Assembly (NCBI GenBank): GCA_003864495.1
Contig: ML133375.1
Span: 439,860 to 503,859 of the forward strand
DNA length: 64,000 nt
Direction of reading: 5' to 3'
Origin: Nemopilema nomurai
Lineage: Eukaryota > Cnidaria > Scyphozoa > Rhizostomeae > Rhizostomatidae
The notes below the pieces were generated by a model. The model was not told where the DNA came from, ran no database searches, and saw nothing but the letters and a program-made list of their open reading frames with translations. Both the position numbers and the translations under genes were made by a program. Below, in pieces: positions 27,801-42,800 of this stretch (position 1 is its first letter; each line of letters starts with the position of its first letter).

Positions 27801-30800
27801 AAAAATATTTTCTAAAGCTTTGTTTGTTTTACTTTGTTTTTTAGCTATTATGGTCATCCTAATTTATAAATAAGGCTTCAGTTTCAATTCAAGATAGATT
27901 AAAGTGCACAAAAGAGCACTAGAAATAATGAAATTTGCAGAATTCAATTCCACTGGTGGTTATGAACCTAAAGCTTCTTGTGGTTCACCTTTTATTTTAG
28001 TTTGCCCCTGTTTTTTCTTAATATCATGCCAGCTACGGGCTAGAGTGGATGGATATGTTGTATTTATTTTATTGCCTCAAAATTCTTTAGTCAGTTGTTA
28101 ATCATTTTAGGATCTGCCCTACCTTTTTTCATAACTTCTTGTTTAATAGGTAATTCTTAGTTTATTTTGGGTCCACTTGCATTTAATTCACTGTGCTCAT
28201 TGCATCAATTATGAACCATTTGAATGGTTAAACTTTGTTTTATCTGATTTTGTATTACTTCAAGGTAAACACGAAGTGGATGCTTCTGTTTCGTAAAATA
28301 TTTTTTTAAAAATTTTTCATCAAAATTTGTGTTTTACTTCTGTTTGATAAATTCTGTTTTAGGTTTTATGGCTTATTGGAGAAATGATGAAAAACTCAAT
28401 CATTGGATTGGAAACAGTAGTTATTGCATTGTTTAAGCAAATAGCTGGTACGCTCTTACAGTTCAATTCTTATCTGCAAGATGACACTTTGTCCTATAAC
28501 GTGCTCTAGGTCATTATATTTCTGACACTTCCCTCAGATTATAATTATCAGGATAATGAAGACCATACAGCAGATTTCAAATAATAACAGCTGAAACCAA
28601 ATTTTGTCTGATGATGACTCTAGCAAGAGTTAGAGCACAAAAGTTTACGAAATGAAAATGGCTCCTTTCAGCTTAAATATATTTAGCTTAATTTTATTAA
28701 TGGCTTCCATCTGCTTATTTTTTAGGTGGAGATGTCAGCCCAGGTAATACATGGCTAGCCGAGAATGCCCTGAAAACTTTGCAAAATAACAGGTATTTGG
28801 TAGAATATTATTACACTTATTTTGTGCGCTCTCATTTTGTATGCATCACATTTTGGAAAAGATAATTAATTCCTCAAACATCCAGAACTGGCTTATACCG
28901 ATTGCGTGTTCTTGCTTCCTGGTGGCCAAAGTACATGTGGCATCTGTTTTGACGGATATCTCATTTATTTTAAAAAGACGTGAAAAGTTTAAATCGTAAT
29001 TAAAAATCACTTTGTTCATCATACCAATATTATATCTATCATCATACCAATAATATATCTATCGCTCGACTTATGTAAGTATCAAGCGGAAACAAGCTTT
29101 AGGTTGCATCAACTTGCATGCAGCATAAAGTTAAAACAACCGTTATCGACAGCGAAATTGACACTTGGTCGCTCGCATATTTTATAGTTACTAGTTACGT
29201 AATATAGGGCTGGAAAATAGGAAACTCCTTGAGCACCAGTTTTAAACACAGTTTTAGCTACTGGGTTATTGATTCCGTAATATCATTTTGAAGGCTCTTC
29301 AATGCTGATTTTTTATGGGCTTTCAGGTCGTGGCTGGACAAGAACCTGGCAGTTATTCCGGTTGCTTTGTATACCTACTTGCGAATCATCGAGGACCATG
29401 ATGCACCACCGTTTTCATCGCTCCGACAAATGGAAGTCGACTTTTGTATCAGCTTACTTCGTGACAAGGTTTGTCACGTGCTCCTTCATCAAGACTCAAA
29501 AAGAGGCTCATCGGCTTATACTCAGGATTAAGAAAACTTACTGTCTTGTTTTCTGCTCTTGCCCCTCTTTCTCTTGTTTAAATCCTCCCATTCTTGTACC
29601 GTATTTCCTTGAACAACTTAAACAGTATAATTCTACGATGTTGCTGACAATCAAGTACATGATTTGCAACACCAGTAACCCTTTAAGACATTTTCAAAAT
29701 TTGTGGTTTCCAAAACTCTATTTTAAATGTTTGTATTCTTATTTTGACAAAGAATGCATATTATCCATTTATTTGTAGTCAGAGAGCTAGGAGGCATAAC
29801 AGCTTAACATCTTAATCATTTCCCATGTCACAAGTCTCTTTTTGCTTTTGATGTATGTTTTTACGAATTTATGATTGTGTTTTACCTTTCATAGGTAAGC
29901 TAGGTTTTAAAATTTCGGCAAAGCTTTAGCCTCGCTTTCTGCATCTTTCGTGCGTGTATTGGTTTGTGCTAGCCACATCTATTGAGAAAAGTTTCTTTGC
30001 CAGTTACTGCTAAGTCGTACCCATGAGGCAAATAAGTGTTTACTTTTTTTGTCAGTTTGTTGAGTGCATGGGCATTGGAAGAGACCTTCTAAGAATTCTT
30101 CATAACAACACTAGGTATTCTTGCCTTATTTCATATCATTATTTTATCACTTGCCTTCTCTTTTGCTGAGATTATGGTCTTCGATCTGTCATTAAATATT
30201 CACTTTTGATGTGTTGCTGAGAAATTAGGTATCCGGTCACCTCACGTTGTAATTTTTTCTTAAAGTCCAAAGCTTCTCTTAATTTTGATATATATGTATT
30301 AGATTTCATTGTTCCTTTATATGGAGTAGGGATTTTGTTACAAAAGAAGCAAAACAAGGGCAGCGCAATCTTTGTCAAGTATTGAGAGAGGTTACAGATT
30401 GAGATGTTTAATAAAAATGTTTCGTAACTTTTTGCTAGAATTCCTGAATTCACAGCATTGTGGAAAGACATGTTGTACAGGCCACAGTCATTGAGTCCCC
30501 AGTTCACAGGTTTGTAGTTTCGCTCTGTTTCCGTGTTCTTGTAATGACGATGCTTTATAAAAATCGTGTTTTTTTTATAATATGCACTTTAACAACTTAT
30601 CGTATTTGGAGAGGAGGATCCTATAGATGCATGGAAAAGAATCTTTTGAGGATTAATCTTTTGTGGGTTGTTTAGTAGCAGTGGTTTAACATATATGAAG
30701 ATATTTCATTTTCTCACAAACAGTATCTAGATTGGGAATAATCCTTCTCCATAGCAAGTGCTTTTTTACTAATACGATTTCTCATTTTTTCTTGTTATAG

Positions 30801-33800
30801 AAATGTCATATACATACCTACGTTCACGATTTAGAGACACAATAGTCTGATTCAATTCAATAGTTTTTACTTTCATAATTCAATTCAAGTTTGGGTTTAA
30901 ATCTTTTGAAATTTTTGTTGGTATATTTGACATTGCATCTCGTTATTTTCTACCTAAAAACACATCAAAAATGCCCTTTTTGTCAATTGCCTGAATACAA
31001 AATAAAGAAAAGATGGGCCTCATAACTTGAAGTAACAAGTTTCAACTAAAATCTTGCAAATATTAGTATTCGACAATTATATTTGGTTAGAATCGATGTA
31101 ATGTTACTGTTCAGAAAGATTTACTGTCTGATGATGGTGACCTAATATACTAATGACGTTTATTAGCTTTCACCAATGCATGTATACATTAATTCTCAGG
31201 TATAATTTTTGAAATGTTTATTGATCCTCCTCTTGCTATTATGATGCTTACTTAGACTCAAGGCTCTTTTTTTCTTGAGACAAATTGCATGTTATCGATA
31301 AGTTGTTCTCAATTAGAGGCTGCTCTTTCAGCATGGAGTCTAACAAATGTTTTCAACGATTTTAATCTACTCAAAATTTTCCGCCATGTTCGCAGAGTTA
31401 AAAAAAATTCTCATCTGTTAATGTCATATTTGAGAAAGGTTTATAAGTAATTTTCATTGTGAACAAAGAAAGTAATCGTAAAAAAGTTTGTTTTGAGTTG
31501 GTAACAAGAAAGGTTTGAATTATAAATATTGCAGCTAAAGGAAGGTTATAATTTTTACTGGGCTCTGTCCTCTCGTGGTCCTTGTCCCTTTAACCGTATC
31601 GTAGAACCTACGACATTATACCCTCTGTATTTCGCTGTTATGGCAATCTCAAAATGTGTCCTGCTAAACAAGAGCTACGCTAAGCAGCATTCTCAGAGAA
31701 TGGGCTTTTGTTCTTGATGGCTTTCTCGCCTCGCGTAGCATCAGTGGAATGCATCTAGCAGTTCGACAGTGTTCACTGTGCTTTTTCACATTTCCCATGC
31801 AAGATGGCTGTGAGTAGACTGGTGCTCTGATGCAATCGCAGTTTTATGCTGTGTTTTGCGTCACAGATGACAATTTGAATTCTCCGAACAGTCTTTTCTG
31901 TCTTTTCTATTCTACTTTCAACTCCCTTTTCAATGTCTTCATCATCCAATGGTCTACAAGTTCCATTTCTTACTGACTAAAAGCAATTGAGCCATTTTTC
32001 CGGTTTTACATTACCATTGTTGTTTCATTGCCTACGCTTTTTCAGCCTTTCCAGCATTTATTTACCTAATTTTAGCAAGGCAATCTCACCGTCTGAACCT
32101 GTGATTTCAACTCTATTTGTTTGGTTTTTGGAAACCAAAAGGTTTTGCAAGTGTCATGAAAAATTTATGAAATAATTGTATCAGCAAAAATTTAAATTTT
32201 CATGAAAGTATCGTTTGTCTAATTCAATATTTCTTGAAGGTATCACTCAAATTTTCAACACAAGAACATCTCGAAAAATACTTACCAGCAGGCTGACACA
32301 GGACATGGAAAACAAGATGACGTTTTTGGCTCTCAAGGTTTGTGGAATTGGAACACCTTACTTGAGTTCGTGACTAATCAGCTTACTGGCTAATCCTAGG
32401 CTCCTTCTGTGCCAATCATTCCCTAAATGCATTTTGATAGGATGCCACCGTTGCAATATCAGTTTTAGATTGATAACCTTAGTTGTTTACGTAGGGAAAA
32501 CCATACAGGGCGTAAAAGAATGAATATTAATGGGTCAGCAAAACGTAGGGAGTTACGGATTACAATTTATTCTCGGATTCGCTGTGAATTGACGTTCTTT
32601 GTTGAGAGTCTTGGAGAATCACTGATTAAGAAGTGCAAGCCAGTCGCCAGTTTTGTATTCTTGAAGGGGCGGATCACGTGGGACCTTTGTTCACCTTAAG
32701 TGCTGCCAGTGTTTAAGGCCAATCTGTGTGGGACTCTGGATTACGTCTGCACCTGTTGAGTCACACGAGAATTATGAGATTGCAGATTTGCGATCAAGCT
32801 GAGTTAGACATTTTTTATATCTTTAAAATCTAAAGGGTTTAAAGACCTTTTACTGACCAGCAGCCTTTGCGATCGCTCATCCTCCGCAGCTTATAGTTTG
32901 GCGGCCATTTTCTGACATCCGCATTTAGTGTGCGCTTCGAAATCGAGTGTAACCGTAGCGATTGTTTGGATTGGGCAATGATATTTTGTTAGATATCTGG
33001 AGAAGCCTTTAAAATCAATATTTTCCCTCGCAAAACGCGTCGAAAAACCAAAGCCAAACAGAGGAAAATTTCCCAGGAGTGGAAGGTCGCGAAATGGGGA
33101 GAACTGAAAATTTCTCAATTTGAAGGCATCACCTGAAAGCAGCAAATACAGCGACAAATGGACTGATATATTTGCTGTTTTATTCGCGTCCTCCATTATG
33201 AGTTTGGCAATGAAAACTACAATGATCTTGCGCAAAGACTGCTAGTCAATAAAGGGCCTTTAAAATGCTATTTCATGTTTGATTGTGGTAGAATGTCACA
33301 AGGTAGTCCAATTGTCAAAAAGGATCTGATTTGATACAAACCAATTTGGCCCATTAGAAAACAGAGCTTAATTTCGCTAAAGCAAATATAATATACGAAA
33401 GCTAGGTTATCTGAAAAAAACTTTCAAAGTTTGTATGTTACTTGTTTAAAAATGGTCTGTTATTCAGAGTACAGAGTCAAAATGGTATTTATTTCTAAAG
33501 AAGAAGTTCAAATAGTTACTTATTTTGTACAGCATGTCTCTACAAAGTTCGGTTTATGCTGAAATACTCAGTGGAATTGATTTTTGAAAATATCATAAAT
33601 TAATTGTTATTGGAAATATTTTCTCGCACTCAGCCTTAAAAACTCAGCTACTTGTAGGCCTCCGAATTGCTTTGAAGCTTTGATTTGTGCCAAGATGGGC
33701 TCTTTATTTATTTTTATTTTTATCTTCTCAATTCAGGCACTAGGCATTCAATCCTTATCAAGATCTCAAGAATTAAGCCATTGTTTGCTTATATTCCTGT

Positions 33801-36800
33801 TGGCATTTGGTTGCTATTTTCTTGTTGCTTTCTTCATGGCTGATATGGAATTTTCGAATTTCTTTATTATTTGTTATTCATATAAAATGGGAATTAGATT
33901 CGAGATTGAGCTAGAATATTTTTCATCCCAAATGCTGCAGGTACGTTTTGGACAGCAAAAAAGATACCAGGATTGGTTCTACAGACAGGTAAATTATAGA
34001 GTTTCAAGTTCTTGGTAGCAATAGCAACATTTCAAGCAAGGAATTTCAAAGAACTTTTATCCAAAATGTATTCTTTGTTATTGACCTCGCACAAATCTGC
34101 GTTGAACTGTGCCAAAATAGATCTTTCATTATTTACTGGATTTCCATACCCCAAATTTGGGCTGCCGTAACTATATCTACTCCAAAAACACAAAATTGAT
34201 GGCTGAGACGAATCTTTGAAATTCTTATCGACCAAGTGAAATTGCCGGTTCTTGACTGCCTTTTCCATTGCATTCAAGATGCTCCGTCTATCTATGTGAG
34301 CAAATGTTTTGAAAAAGCAGTCTAATGCAGATCACGATTCCAAAACATGCTTCAGTTTATTTTTTATTTTTCATGGTAATAAACAAAAAGCTGGCAATAG
34401 TTTGTATGCTTTCAAGATGCAAAGCTTATTCAAAGCTTTGGTTGATACTTAAAGTATCAGCAGAAACCAGATCGCCTTGCGAGGTTCCCCTATCAGTTGG
34501 CAATCAAAGTGTTTGGAAGAGCTCTGGAAGCATCCATATTCAATGATACTACTACGTAACAGTTCGTTTCACAACAGCAGCAACATCAACGCGCAACGGC
34601 TTCTCCCAAGCCCCGATTCAATTAAAAACGGACTCTGCTACCCTGGCCTGAGGCTTCCCCAACAGTGAATCTGGTTCTGCGTGTAATCATTTCTGAAGGA
34701 TTTACAAATATCGTTTGTTTTTAAATTACTTTTCATTCACTACCACTCTCTGTGATGGCAATTAATGAACCTGGCAATTTCTCTCTTTCCAGTACTTGAT
34801 GGCACCAGAAGCTCAGTCCTTGATACCTGACCTGGTTCGTTTCCTCTGCGGGGTTATTCATCCAACCAACGAGGTCCTCTGCTCCGATATAATTCCGCGA
34901 TGGGCGATCTTAGGCTGGTTGTACACAATATGCCAGGTAAATTGATTATCAGTTTTTAGTTACTTCATTGAACGGCTGGTTATAAATTTTTACTTATGAG
35001 TTAGCCATCGTCCCATGAAAATTGAACGATTTTCATTATCATTTGCCATTAGATATTTTGATGGATAAATGTGTATAAGATATTATAATTGACTTCATAT
35101 ATCTGTTTGTATTTTCATGAATTCTAGCAATTCATAAGGATAAAGCTCATTTGTGCTGCTAAGCTTTCAATCACCGTACCACAACACACTTCGCACCAGG
35201 CACTTGAAATAAAATCATTTCTAATAAAATAAAATGCAAAATTTTTCAACAACCAGTTATACAGCCTCCTTTTAAACTCGTTCCCAGATCTCTTCCACTG
35301 CAGGGTTTGCGGTAAAACTGACAAACGTCTCATTTCGCTTATCTTAAAACCAATGCCACAGACACATAAATTTGACAGCAAATCTTGCACTGGCTTCCTT
35401 CATTTTTTCCAAGAAGCATTTAGGAGGGTGAAGGGGCGCTTGATAAGGCTAAATAGCACCTCATGGGAAAACCGGGAAAACGGTATAGCAGAAACTTGGA
35501 GAGGCGAAGTAGGCTCGAGAGATGTGCTTTGACAAAGTTTAAAGCCCAGTCGCATTTTTTTTCCTGTTCAGATTTTCAATATTATCATCGATCTTCTGTA
35601 TTCTAATTAGAACTATTCTCTTTCTATTTGCCACTTTAATCGCAGTATCAAAATTTGCGCTGAAGTTAAGGACCGACAATGGCAAAGTTGTGGTGTCACA
35701 TTTTTGTGGTCACAAACTTTGTAGATTGCACGTTCTGTTTTAGAACCCAGTCGCCCAGGCAAATGTGAAGCTGGCCCTGTTCTACGATTGGTTGTTCTAT
35801 TCTGGTGAAAAGGATAACATCATGAACATAGGTAAATTATTCACAGCGGTTTTCTTTCAATGTTTGAATGCGGCTTTTTTGTGGAAATCCTGTAGAGCCC
35901 TAGATGCCTGCCATGACAGAGCTCTACACTATGTTAGTATAAAGAACAGTATGCTTATAATCTTGTAATCTTCTTGCTTACGGTATGCGGTGAGAAGTTG
36001 ATGGACGCAATGCCTGGAGTAGCAACACGCCGTCATGTTCTGTGTACCGCAAACATGTTTAAGCAATTAGATATGATATCCTGGTTTCTTTCGGCGAGCA
36101 TTTGGCTCATAAATGCGATGGCGTTGAAATGAAATTAAATGAGTAGCAGTAAGCAATGCAGGTGTTGGCTTGTAATGAAACTCCATCCTTTCTTTCTAGT
36201 TTGATATGCAACTCATAAGTGTGCAGCAAAAGGCTTGAAAGTTCTTTCAACTGCCCTCATTAAACTATGGTTAAGCGTGGCGTAGTGCATTCTGGCTCTT
36301 ACAGGAATAAGCGCACACTACTCCGATGCGTTCGAACCGTTTATGTATCTTTGACCTTACGTCATGTCTCAAATTGTTCATGTAATCGCCCCTGTATTTC
36401 TCCAGCCCATATTTTAAAGCTTCATTTGGTAAAGGATGTCCGTTTTTGCTTCGCAGAACCTGCAATGTTGCTCATGCACAATTCAATCAAAACACACCCA
36501 AGCATTACCTACGGCCTCCTGGAGTTTATTTGCAAGGTGCATTTATCATTGTATGCATTTCGTATTTCGCATATGAGAAAAATAATACAGTGAGGGATAG
36601 GTTTTTGTCAAAGAACTTCTACTTTTTTTTCCTGTTTCGCAATTTAATAATTGGTAACGCATTGGCTTAGTGGGTGTAGTTACTATACTAATGTTGGTGA
36701 AGTAATTAATTGCTATGCTAGCCTGGTGGAAAGCCAACTGCACCATTCTCACTGTAACTTGGGTTTGATCAGTGAAGACATTACTTTCAGATTGTCACAA

Positions 36801-39800
36801 CTTATTCAACGGAACATGAATCTTTGCTCAGACATGGAATGAAGCGAGCTTTCCGTAGTATACTTGAGAAACGAGTTGTTGGGTAAGTTTATAATATGTT
36901 GCAATGGCTGGAAATGCGTTTTATTGCGTATTATCAATTTTTAGTGTGTCATCTGATTCATTCTGTTGAGAATAGCCAAGGTAACCATGTAAATGGGAAT
37001 GGCGACCGAGAACAAGAGAGAGAATTCGTTGAAATTTCGCCATATTTCTTTATCTTTAGGTCATCTCTTGCCAAATTGTTTCTCTACAAAATTTTTGCAT
37101 TTTATATGGTTGCATTACCGTAAATCCTCGAGTTAGCCCACTGGGGGCTTATTTATTTTTGATATCTTTGGACGAGGGCTTATTCGAGGGGGGTGGCTTA
37201 AAAAATTACCTGAAACATGCCCAAAAGAGTGAGACATTATTAAAAGACCTCGTTTATTTTAGTCGGAATTTCTTAATGAACATTTAATTAAATTATTAAC
37301 AAAAATATCAATTTTTGTGGTAATTCACTAAAATGCCAAAGGCAACTTCAGGAGTCGAAAATCAACAAATCAAGTGGGGGGCTTATTGAAAATTTGTAGT
37401 TCTAAGGTGGAGGCTTATTTGAGGGGGGGGGCTTTTTCAAGGGGGGAGGGGCAATTCGAGAATATACGGTACTGAGCGTTAAAACCAAAACTACGTGTGA
37501 CTCTGTCTCGAATTTATAAATCGGTGTGAAGGAAACCAGACGGAGGTCAATTTATGAGTAGATTGACATTACCACCTGATTATCTTTCGTTTGCCTTGTT
37601 CTACACGTTCGATATGTAAGCATAAACCGAAGTAAAGTAGTTTTGAAAGTTGGCTTTTTCGTTTAGTTCGCTCTCACCGCTGTTGAATAATCACCGAATG
37701 GATCGGAACATGAAACAACTTGTGCGTGAAAGATTGCCAGAGTTCACAGGCCGTGATAAAGGTAATGAATATGCATACATCGGAGTGGTTTATTATTCGT
37801 TATTCACTTTGCTCCATTTTCAATGTTTCATGCTATTTTGATAGTGCTTTTAGTTTTATTAGGCTATAGGTGAAGCCGCAAATGGAAATTTGACGTAACC
37901 AGACTTTTGGAGCTTTACAGCGAAATGGAAGAGATTATTTTGTTGTGCTGTCATACGCTTTCAATGTTTGTTAGAACTTTGCAGGAACCTGATTTCGTTT
38001 TGCTTTCTCTATGTACAGCCCAGCATTCTGCCTTTTTGAGCCCCCAAATAGCCATAGACCTTTGATTAAACCTATGTTTTCAACTCCTTTCCAGAACCAT
38101 GTACAACCCATTAACTTTTACCCCAAAATGGGGGCGAACTTCCTAATGTGTGTAAAATGTCCCAGACAAATTGATTTTTGACTTTATATTTCAAAAGTAT
38201 GTGCCAGTTATAATAGCGTCTCTTCTGGTATTCCAACAGACTAAATATTGTCAAGGTGAGGGCTGCTACACTTAAAGGCACAATAATGCGCTAAATTTGT
38301 TGGCATCCTCCCTAAAAATCTTAGGCACTGCTCTTTGTTTGTCAACCTGCAAGATTATCGTTCTCTTTGCAACATCTCATGGGCGATAGACTACTCCCTT
38401 ACATGTTTATTTCCATTTCGAACCCCATCCTGTACACAATTGAGCTCAGCATCGCTTAATATAGAGACACGGAACTCTGAGAAATATATACCAAAAAAAA
38501 GTTGTCAGGACCTTCTTTCAGTTACTGCATAGTCAGACTCTTAAACATTTAATTCAGCTCTCTCAATCTCTGAAAAGTCACGTGGTTCAGTCAACGAATT
38601 TGCAATACCTGTCTATGGGCAAGAAGAATCTTAGTTAATGATAGCAGAATTCTGCATACGCAATAAAATTTAAACCGATGCAGTAATTCGTTATTTTTGT
38701 ATCAGCTATGTTTAAGTTCAGCTTGAATGTAAGTGAATGGCTTTCATTTGGCTATCAATGTCATTCAAGCCAAGTGCCCTTTCCATCAAAACAGGCTAAT
38801 CGTTCAATTTTCTGCATAAGATCTTGAACATTAAGTCTTCGGTTCTATATAGTCATACGTTTCATGTTCGTTTTACCATCCATAATCTAGATAATGCTTT
38901 AGCTACTCATAAAAGCCCGGTTGGGCGGAGGTAGAGTACAATCCTCTGTTGCCCAAATTGTTGCTTCCCTGAACCACTACGCATACAATTACTTGGCTGC
39001 TGGGTTTATCGTGAAGAAGGCCGTTTAACGTGGTGGAAAGATTCTGATTTGAACATTCCAACACCGTCCATCTAAGCTATACGTGTTTCTTTCCCATTTA
39101 CTGATCCACTAGGATTCATTCCATCATTCTATATCTCTTGTTGTTGCTCCAGGTAGCCAACAACCCCCCGAATATCATAGAAATAATTGGTTGGATTTCG
39201 GACTCGTTTGAACAACAATGTCGATAAAATTGGCTAAATGATTTAATGGACAAGATAACACAACAGATTCTATCAATCTGCTTTATATTTGTTTCTCCTC
39301 ACTTCCATAATCAATATATTTTATTAATTTTACCTAATCATGTTGCTTTTTAGAACCAAAAAGTGAAGACTTATCGGCCTCAACTACACCCCCCACGTCT
39401 CCCAAAACTGAACAGCCGCCAAGCTTATCTTCCGCTACAGAGGCTAGCAGCGAAGAAATTGAAATCGTAGGGGATGAACCAGAAGAGCCCGATACTGAGG
39501 AGGCTGTGTTTTCTGACGAGGATAATGACCAGGAGAGCCCTAAATCGAAGCTCAAACCAATCTTCAGGGAAGAGGAAGAGTCGCTGAGAAAACCCGATGA
39601 CGTCATTGGCAGTGTTGATATGCTGGAGTTAGAGGAGTTTCAGAATATTGATAACACGCTTTTGAGAGATAATATTCTGAAGCTGAAAAATGACAGGTAT
39701 AAGGCTACTTGTCAGCTGTATGCCTTTGATGTTTTTCTATTTGTCAAAATACTGTTTTCTAGCTTTAAATATTATATGTCTTATGTTGAGTAAGATAACA

Positions 39801-42800
39801 GAATAACTGATATTTGTTAGTGGTAGTAGTAACATATGATAATATTTCAGTATTCGGCAGCTGAATGAGTGAACATTTGAAAATTTCTCCTTCAATCCGT
39901 TTTCCCTTCTCCTCTATTTTTAGAAATGCACTAAAACTGCTGCAGATGTGTTTTGAACCGTAATTTTTGAAGGAAATTTTTATTCCAACACTTCCTTGAT
40001 AGTTGATCACCTGATCATTTATAATCACCAAATTGACTGAACCAGTGTTGTATGCCAAAGATTAGTAATAAAGTCATCTAGAATATCGATTTTATTTTTT
40101 AGTGACGATACCTTGAGGTGTGAGGCTATGGAAAGCATTATTTCGACTGTTGATTCAATGGTAAGTCTTCACTTCAACCTAGATACTGGTACGAAGTAAA
40201 TGCTTATCACTTAAATGAAATATATAATCTTCCTTGCATGTGTTTGTAAGTTCACATGGTAATAAATTGTTTTCAATCGACTAAGTGATAGTGGATGTCG
40301 TTATGGCATCTTAAAAACGTATATTAGTTTCTTTTATCAGCATGGTAATTGCAATCTTTCTTGGCAAAAGGCTTTGGATTATCAGTAGTTGATCATGCGT
40401 AGGATGGCACGAGTTGCAAAATTGCTGCTGATTCGAGTAAGCTTGATCTAATTTTCAGCAGCTGCTCGAACGCTGCGACTTTCACACGTCCCTTTTTTCT
40501 TATCGCCGCCTCGCTAAAGTTCTTTTTCACTCTGAAATCACGTTCTTTCGCCTTAAAAATGAACTGCCAATTAGCGGTTACAGAGAGGTTTTATTCTGTA
40601 CCTATTCATCCAGATGTTAAATGCGAGTATTGCTGCTGTAAACAGGCTTTGAGTTAGGCATTTAAGGATTGCAACAGATTGCATTTTCTAGGCAGGTCAC
40701 TCAAAGGCTTAAGCTGTGTAGCACTTTGCTCCATCTTCTGTCTGCAATACCTGATTTTCGTGTGACAACAAGTCCAGGCGTTAATTCAAATGCTAAGAAA
40801 TGGCACATCCCATTGGCCCATTTCATATGTTTCTGTGATAGTGAAAAATGTGCCTGGAGTAATGTCAGGTTGAGTCGTTTCCTGAAAAAGTGATACCGAC
40901 CGTAAACGAAAATAATCTGAACAGTGAAGTCATGCCAAAAGAAGCAGGAATTGAAATAAGTTGGCTTGGCATATGGGCTCTCCCACCTCATCCCATGGCA
41001 TTCTACTTAGTTCAGCAAAGCCAGGGCTAGCGTTGCTACAATACTCTGACTCGGATTTGCACAGTTGGAACAAATTAAAGTGTTTTTTAAAATTTTTTAA
41101 AAAACATTTTTAAAAATTAGGTGATAACCAGAAGTCTTTGGGTTCTTATTCTTACCCACCACCTGCATTGCTCTGTTCTTCTAATCTTTGGAGGCCATCT
41201 CCTAGCCGTTCTATCGATTGAAATCAAGATTGCAATACGTGCTGGCTGAAACTTGACCTGAAATTTCACTGTCGCTGACTCTTCGTATCTCCTCAATTTT
41301 GTGTTGGAGCAACTTGTATAGAGCTCGGGTGTGTCATATCATACCATATCTGAAGCCATCTTTTAGCTTTTCAGGGAAACCTCGCAATTTTGAGATGTTA
41401 TAATAGAAGCAAAATGTTTCAAGTCAAGTTTACTTGCCACTGATTATTTACTCACCACCAATAATTATAGCTGTCTCCTCTGCTACTTTTAAACTTGAGG
41501 GTTCTTTATCAATTTTGACAAAGTTGTGAGAGAATTTCACAGTTGTGAAATTTGTGTACTGACACGTAGGCAGACTTTGTCTGTTGATGACTGCTTGTCC
41601 ATGCGGAGAATGAGAGCAGCACTAAATGACAACAGAACGCGATCTTTATAGGAGTGACTTGGTGAATGTCTATGTCTTTATTGTATGTAAGCATCTGTGT
41701 CTTTTTTATATCATGACAATTGTCAATTTTCTATTTCAAAGGATTGCGGAGATAATAATTATCAGCACCGGCATTGTCGGTATTAAAATCGGCGTCTATA
41801 TTTACAATGTGGATTATTTCCAGTGTCACAACAACCTTGTGTTCCAATGTCAAAACACGATCTTTTGTTCCAGCTCCTTCACCTTGTTGCTTTTTTCCCT
41901 TTCTTTAGCTTGTGCCCTTTTATTTTCTAATTTTTCATCAACTTCGTCATCCGTTTTTCATGTAGTTTCGCGGGCCTAAATATAGTTGTTTTCCAGAGCC
42001 ATTTTCAAAGCGAGTCGCATTATAAAGTTGAATCTTATTATGTCGGCATTAAATTTTTTACAAGGTCTTAGTTTTGTATTCAAGCGAGAACAGTGCTAGT
42101 TTTCCTATTCGATTTCTTCTTCTTAATTGCGTCTGCTATTTTGTAAGAATAGAATGCGCGCGAAGACAAGCGACGATGTGACGGAAAGAATGCCATTCGA
42201 ATCCATTGCATCACTGCTATTTTTCTTACTACCTTGACCACCTGTCGATTCCCAGCCTGTTGACAAGACCAGTTTTTTTTAGCATGCATGATCTTGGCTG
42301 CCAGGGCTTGCTCTATTTACATGTTATCGCAATCCCAATCCTTGCTATGACCCTGAGGTTGTATGAAATTTGTTTAGGTAATATGGGAAGGTATCAGCAA
42401 TCAGCTGTTAACTTTGATTTTGCTCGCTATTTACTTTCAAGAAACTGATATCACTTAAGCTCGGCATAAATTAGGATGCTTTTGGTATCAGGAAAGTCCA
42501 ATGAGACTTTATCAATAAGACTGAAATCCAATGAGATTCTATCAAATGGAGTGAAAACATCTTGTGAAGACCAAGGGTCGCGGCCGAGTAGAGGAAACAC
42601 CCAAGTACTCTATCTCTGATGCTTTTGTAAAATAGGCCTCTGTCGAAGCTACCTTACTTTAGCCTTCCCTGAAATGATTTTTGTTATGTAACTGTAGCGT
42701 ATTGTCTCATTTTATGGGTTAATCATCAAATTGTTTCATTCTGCAGAAGGATTTTGATGACGAAATGGCAACCCAATTTGTGTGTGTTTAGCGGCCTGTC

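Noticed and set aside
29302..29778. 158-codon + strand frame
   Set aside because: Overlaps INTS3 exon 7 in a different frame; the conserved [12 protein letters not shown] frame is the real one.
32891..33235. 114-codon - strand frame in INTS3 intron 10
   Set aside because: No recognisable domain and no splice context; compatible with chance.
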